Under the pieces are notes generated by a model. The model had not been told where the DNA came from. It did no database searches and was given only the letters and a program-made list of their open reading frames with translations. A DNA stretch of 39,461 bases, from the NCBI RefSeq assembly GCF_000517265.1, contig NZ_AYSJ01000009.1, positions 131,414 to 170,874 of the forward strand. Direction: 5' to 3'. The translations under genes and the position numbers were made by a program. Origin of the DNA: Photorhabdus khanii NC19. Its GTDB lineage: Bacteria > Pseudomonadota > Gammaproteobacteria > Enterobacterales > Enterobacteriaceae. Shown in pieces: positions 36,251 through 39,461 of the stretch (its first letter is position 1; every line of letters starts with the position of its first letter).

Positions 36251-36278
36251 GCTACCGCACTAGGTTATTGGTTCCCAG
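36251..36278 (-). promoter_or_regulatory. JUMPstart/ops-like element, copy B
   Basis: Minus strand: CTGGGAACCAATAACCTAGT directly followed by GCGGTAGC, a near-match to JUMPstart with the ops core GCGGTAGC. It lies about 185 bp upstream of wbpA and points into the right-hand operon. Just upstream (minus strand) a TTATAGAA box shared by both copies near 36292-36300 may be a -10 region; no convincing -35 is seen. Confidence 0.78.
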
Positions 36279-36399
36279 AAATCCATATAGTTCTATAAAT
36301 TCATTTAATATTTTGATTTTAAAATGCTTTTTTTAGTTACTTGTCGCAACAAAAAGAAACAAAATATAAGATTTTTTAATGATTAATGAAAAGAGTAAA

Positions 36400-36429
36400 C
36401 TGTCAGCCCTTCTGGGTCAAGCCTGACAG
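36400..36429 (-). terminator. Conserved hairpin, copy B (probable cpxRA terminator)
   Basis: Minus strand: CTGTCAGGCTT, loop GACCC, AGAAGGGCTGACAG, followed by TTTACTCTTTT. The outer stem CTGTCAG/CTGACAG is seven perfect pairs. It lies about 55 bp after the cpxA stop and before the O-antigen leader. The compensatory differences from copy A support a real RNA structure. Confidence 0.6.
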
Positions 36430-36482
36430 AATACTTGTTTGATGAATTGATAGAATAAGGTTAGTTGATCTTGGTATTTGTA

Positions 36483-37853
36483 TTATCGTCCATGAAGTGG
36501 CAGCCAGATGACCAGACGTAAGCCGCCTAATGGGCTGTCTTCAGCACGTACCCAGCCGCGGTGCTGGCTAACGGCGGTTTCAACAATCGCCAGACCAAGG
36601 CCTGTGCCGCCGGATTCCCGGTCGCGGGCTTCGTCTGTACGGTAGAAAGGACGGAATATGTGTTCGCGGTCTTCCGGGTTGATTCCTGGGCCGTCATCAT
36701 CAACGGTAATGGTGATCCCTTGATGATCAGCATGGAATGCGACCGCAATATGGTGGTGGGAGTAGCGTAAGGCATTACGCACGATATTTTCAAAAGCACT
36801 GCCAAGTGCTAATGGGTTGCAGTAAATGGTCCAGGAACCCAGTGGTAAGGTTGCTTCAAGGGTTTTATCCATTTGTTCAGCTTCGAATATGGCGTTATCA
36901 AGAATATCGTTCCATAAATCGGTTATTTTGATATTTTCCCGCAGGAGTTCGTTTTTATGCTGGCTACGGGAGAGCACTAACAGATCGTTAATCATGCTGT
37001 CCAGCCGTTGGGCTTCTGTCTCGATTCTTTCCAGTTCTTTGCTTTCACCATGACGGCGGCGAAGTAATGCCGTTGCCAGTTGCAGACGGGTAAGAGGCGT
37101 GCGCAGTTCATGGGAGATGTCGGAGATTAGCCGTTGTTGTGCCGTGACCATTCTCTCCAATACGCTGATCATTTGGTTGAAGCTGTTACCCGCAGCCAAA
37201 AACTCTTGTGGCCCAGCTTCCAGTTCGGGATGCTGACGTAAATTACCTTTCGCAACGTCGTCGGCGGCATTTTTTAATTTACGGGCAGGTTTGGCTAAAC
37301 TCCATGCTAGCCATAATAGTAATGGCGCACTGATTAACATGGTGGCCGTTAATAATAATAGTGGCCGGTCAAACATCAGGTTAATAAAGTCTGATTGCGG
37401 GCTGTTCGCCGGGCGAACTAAATAGAGTTGGTAATGATCTTCCCCATCCCGGATAGAAAATGGTCCTAACATCTCAGAACGGCCATATTTTTTCTTTTTC
37501 GGATGATCTGCGTTATCTGATTGGCCGATAAAGTTGCGGACAACTTGCATTTCACTTCTTTGGGCACCAATGACTCGTCCTTCACTGGTCACTAGGATCA
37601 GGCGTTGTCCTGGTGGTGCCCATTTTTCAATGGCGCGAAATAAACGGCGCCACCAAAGTAAATCATTAGCCGGGTCTTGAGCTAATTCTGCTTCAATATG
37701 TTGTTCCAACATGACGCCCTGCCGGTATTCATTTTCCAACAGGGAGGTCAGTTGCCTGGAATCCAGTTTCGGCACCATTAAGACTAACATCAGGACTAAT
37801 GCCAGGGTGAACCAGAAAATGGCGAAGATGCGTGCCGTTAGACTGTTTATCAT
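36483..37853 (-). CDS. cpxA: Envelope-stress sensor histidine kinase CpxA
   Basis: 456 aa. N-terminal helix (about 7-26), periplasmic sensor domain, second helix (about 162-184), HAMP (about 185-238), then HisKA with the phospho-acceptor His in ISDISHELRTPLTRLQLA (about 243-260). The HATPase_c domain follows, with FENIVRNALRYSHHH (N box), VDDDGPGI (G1) and GGTGLGLAIV (G2). It phosphorylates CpxR in response to misfolded envelope protein and is restrained by CpxP. It overlaps cpxR by 4 bp (ATGA), and its composition is chromosomal, unlike the glycan cluster. Confidence 0.97.
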   Translation of the reverse strand: MINSLTARIFAIFWFTLALVLMLVLMVPKLDSRQLTSLLENEYRQGVMLEQHIEAELAQDPANDLLWWRRLFRAIEKWAPPGQRLILVTSEGRVIGAQRSEMQVVRNFIGQSDNADHPKKKKYGRSEMLGPFSIRDGEDHYQLYLVRPANSPQSDFINLMFDRPLLLLTATMLISAPLLLWLAWSLAKPARKLKNAADDVAKGNLRQHPELEAGPQEFLAAGNSFNQMISVLERMVTAQQRLISDISHELRTPLTRLQLATALLRRRHGESKELERIETEAQRLDSMINDLLVLSRSQHKNELLRENIKITDLWNDILDNAIFEAEQMDKTLEATLPLGSWTIYCNPLALGSAFENIVRNALRYSHHHIAVAFHADHQGITITVDDDGPGINPEDREHIFRPFYRTDEARDRESGGTGLGLAIVETAVSQHRGWVRAEDSPLGGLRLVIWLPLHGR

Positions 37854-38545
37854 GTTGGGGAAACCATTAAATATCCACGGCCACGTAATGTTTTAAACCA
37901 TTGCAGGCCATCTTCCCGTTCAGGTAATTTCCGGCGCAGGTTGGAAATATGCATATCAATTGCCCGGTCAAATGGGGTCAGTCGTTTACCTAATACTTCC
38001 TGGCTCAGGTGTTCGCGGGATACAACCTGGCCTAAGTGTTGAGTCAATAAATAGAGCAAGGTGAATTCAGTTCCGGTTAAATCTAATATTTGATTAGCAA
38101 AGCTGGCTTCCTGTCGGCCAGGGTTTAATTGCAGTTTATCAACCTGAAGGGGGGGAGGGCCATTTTCTGCCTGTTGTTGTTCACTCCAGTTTGAACGGCG
38201 AAGGATAGCGCGTATACGTGCTACCAACTCACGATCGTTAAATGGTTTGGCGAGATAGTCATCTGCACCTAATTCCAATCCCAGCACGCGATCTAAATCG
38301 CTTCCACGTGCTGTCAGCATAATCACCGGGGTTTGATGGTCTAGCCGAAGTTCTTTCAGTGTTGCAATGCCATTTTTACGCGGCATCATAATGTCGAGTA
38401 ATAGCAGATCAATTGAATCGTCAAGGAATTTTAATGCCTGCTCTCCATCATGAGCGATAACAACGTTAAATCCTTCCATTTCAAGTAATTCTTTTAATAG
38501 TGATGTCAATTCTCGGTCATCATCAACTAATAGGATTTTATGCAT
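37850..38545 (-). CDS. cpxR: Response regulator CpxR
   Basis: 231 aa, OmpR/PhoB type. The receiver domain (about 3-115) has DDD (8-10), the phospho-acceptor Asp in DLLLLDIMMPRKNG (about 46-59) and Lys in LAKPF (about 99-103). The winged-helix DNA-binding domain (about 130-228) includes VVSREHLSQEVLGKRLTPFD. It activates envelope-stress genes including cpxP and its own operon. It is divergent from cpxP, with a consensus CpxR box between them. Confidence 0.97.
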   Translation of the reverse strand: MHKILLVDDDRELTSLLKELLEMEGFNVVIAHDGEQALKFLDDSIDLLLLDIMMPRKNGIATLKELRLDHQTPVIMLTARGSDLDRVLGLELGADDYLAKPFNDRELVARIRAILRRSNWSEQQQAENGPPPLQVDKLQLNPGRQEASFANQILDLTGTEFTLLYLLTQHLGQVVSREHLSQEVLGKRLTPFDRAIDMHISNLRRKLPEREDGLQWFKTLRGRGYLMVSPT

Positions 38546-38599
38546 CGATTACTTCCTCCAAGAGCAAAAATACGATAACAAACTTTGCTATTCCACGAC

Positions 38600-38614
38600 T
38601 TTACGTTCTTTTAC
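38600..38614. promoter_or_regulatory. CpxR box between cpxR and cpxP
   Basis: TTTAC-GTTCT-TTTAC on the plus strand is GTAAA-N5-GTAAA on the minus strand, an exact match to the CpxR consensus. In the 158-bp divergent region it can serve both cpxP and cpxRA autoregulation. Confidence 0.85.
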
Positions 38615-38703
38615 AAGCTCTGACGCTAGTTTGCAGCCGCGTAGGTATAGTTGTCTACAATTTGAATCGAATAGCATCGTTCGGGGAAACGAGGAGTTGT
38701 TTA

Positions 38704-39195
38704 ATGCGTAACATAGCAGCGTTAGTTTTAGCGTCAATATTTGTTCTTGGCTTGGCAGCATCTTTAGCTGAAACAGAAAGTATAGTGCACGCTGCTACGG
38801 TACCCGGTAATTGTGCACCCTGTGGTTATAAAAGCGAGGGAAACCATCATTACCGTAATAATGACATCGGTGATAACGATCATATGTTTAATGGTATCAC
38901 TTTAACTGAGCAACAGCGTCAGCAAATGCGTGATTTGGTGGGGCAGAAACATCAACAGCGTTCGTCAATGTCCATGAGTCGCACAGAGCGTGAAGAGATG
39001 CGTAAGCTGGTCACTGCGAAAGATTTTGATGAAGCGGCAGTAAAGGCTCAAGTTGAAAAGATGGTCAAATTTAATGTTGAACGTCAGATAGAAATGGCCC
39101 GTATTCATCATCAGATGTACCAATTGCTGACTCCTGAACAGCAAGTGCAATTGGAGCAACATCATCAGCAGCGTATTTCTCAGTTACCGAACTGA
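38704..39195 (+). CDS. cpxP: Periplasmic Cpx inhibitor/chaperone CpxP
   Basis: 163 aa from ATG 38704, preceded by GAGGAG; a longer frame opening at 38500 would extend through the cpxR promoter and lacks a signal peptide. Residues 1-31 form a signal peptide (MRNIAALVLASIFVLGLAAS then a cleavable A-x-A site near 29-31). Two LTxxQ motifs follow: GITLTEQQRQQM (about 62-73) and LLTPEQQVQLEQHHQQR (about 142-158), the signature of the CpxP/Spy family. It binds CpxA's sensor domain and delivers misfolded proteins to DegP. It is transcribed away from cpxRA. Confidence 0.95.
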   Translation: MRNIAALVLASIFVLGLAASLAETESIVHAATVPGNCAPCGYKSEGNHHYRNNDIGDNDHMFNGITLTEQQRQQMRDLVGQKHQQRSSMSMSRTEREEMRKLVTAKDFDEAAVKAQVEKMVKFNVERQIEMARIHHQMYQLLTPEQQVQLEQHHQQRISQLPN

Positions 39196-39275
39196 TTTGT
39201 AATACCCATAGCAGTAAGCAGTAAATAGTAGCAACCGAGAATTTTTCCTTGCCATAGACACCATCCCTGTCTTTT

Positions 39276-39304
39276 CCCCCGCTTTTCTCAGGCGGGTTTT
39301 TTTT
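39276..39304 (+). terminator. Rho-independent terminator of cpxP
   Basis: CCCGC (39278-39282), a short loop, GCGGG (39292-39296), followed by eight T. It is 80 bp after the cpxP stop. The remaining 157 bp to the window edge show no gene. Confidence 0.85.
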
Positions 39305-39461
39305 ATCTGGCTAAGATTAATTCATTTTAAAATCAACTAGATAAGGTTTTTATAAGCAACTGTAAGTAGCGTGGAAATTTTTAAGTGTGGACATTTTTGA
39401 GTGCTACGGTTGCTTGTTACTGCTAAATTTCCATGCAGCCATTCAGTGGGTTTAACGTGAT

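Larger units (their letters stand above)
36245..36460 (-). repeat. Copy B of the ~215-bp terminator/JUMPstart leader repeat
   Basis: Direct repeat of 18262-18471 (same orientation), lying between the cpxA stop (36483) and wbpA. It is probably the original site, because an O-antigen promoter region abutting cpxA is the ancestral arrangement in relatives. Together with 36067-36244 it fills the 416-bp gene-free leader. Confidence 0.85.

Noticed and set aside
36527-37053. Small frames on both strands within cpxA
   Set aside because: Shadows of the cpxA coding region with no ribosome-binding site or family resemblance.
38500-38703. Upstream extension of the cpxP reading frame
   Set aside because: It would cross the cpxR start, the divergent promoters and the CpxR box; the ATG at 38704 has a good ribosome-binding site and begins a signal peptide.
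1-39461. CRISPR arrays, tRNA or rRNA genes
   Set aside because: No regularly spaced repeats and no tRNA- or rRNA-like segments were noticed.

Overview
The window looks like the O-antigen / surface-polysaccharide locus of an enterobacterium of the Morganellaceae type (Photorhabdus, Xenorhabdus, Proteus or Providencia are the closest guesses). The right edge carries the conserved chromosomal genes cpxP / cpxR-cpxA. An O-antigen locus abutting cpxA is known from Proteus and its relatives. The genus is inferred from gene order and base composition, not from a database search. The cpx genes and wbpA-wbpE (about 32.0-39.2 kb) have moderate GC. Everything to their left is very AT-rich, as is usual for exchanged glycan genes.

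Nearly all genes lie on the minus strand, so transcription runs from right to left. Starting at cpxA there are two stacked polysaccharide units. The right-hand unit (36.07 to 18.87 kb) has: wbpA-wbpB-wbpD-wbpE; a flippase (wzx); a membrane-anchored protein like glucuronyl C5-epimerases; a polymerase (wzy); a GT4; wbpI; a second GT4; a GT2; a DegT aminotransferase; a small initiating phosphoglycosyl transferase; a WbpM-type 4,6-dehydratase; and a licB-like choline permease. The predicted building blocks are UDP-ManNAc3NAcA (WbpA/B/E/D/I) and a 4-amino-4,6-dideoxy-N-acetylhexosamine (WbpM plus aminotransferase), the latter probably loaded first on undecaprenyl phosphate.

The left-hand unit (18.13 to 4.05 kb) has: a CDP-glycerol glycerophosphotransferase; a GT4; a second wzy (EpsG type); a glycerol-3-phosphate cytidylyltransferase; a sulfotransferase-like protein; a fused cytidylyltransferase/choline kinase; a short BCCT transporter; a GT2; a FemAB-like transferase; a protein like GINT1 transferases; a second wzx; a nucleotide-sugar epimerase/dehydratase; and galE. 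A decayed licD follows galE. Past a stretch of IS and gene debris lies a gtrA-gtrB-gtr(type) glucosylation cassette running off the left edge.

Each unit is preceded by a copy of one roughly 215-bp segment (18262-18471 and 36245-36460). On the minus strand each copy holds a conserved hairpin followed by a JUMPstart/ops-like element. This implies two RfaH-type operons and a duplicated terminator-promoter-JUMPstart module.

The most notable biology is a split phosphocholine system (LicB-like permease, BCCT transporter, LicC-LicA-like fusion) whose transferase licD is broken in one copy and reduced to a scar in another, placed beside a CDP-glycerol branch. There are also two wzx/wzy pairs in one locus, a candidate polymer-level uronate C5-epimerase, and several recombination scars (a galE-licD remnant, an aminotransferase 5' end, IS1 and IS110 fragments). 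No rRNA, tRNA or CRISPR was seen.
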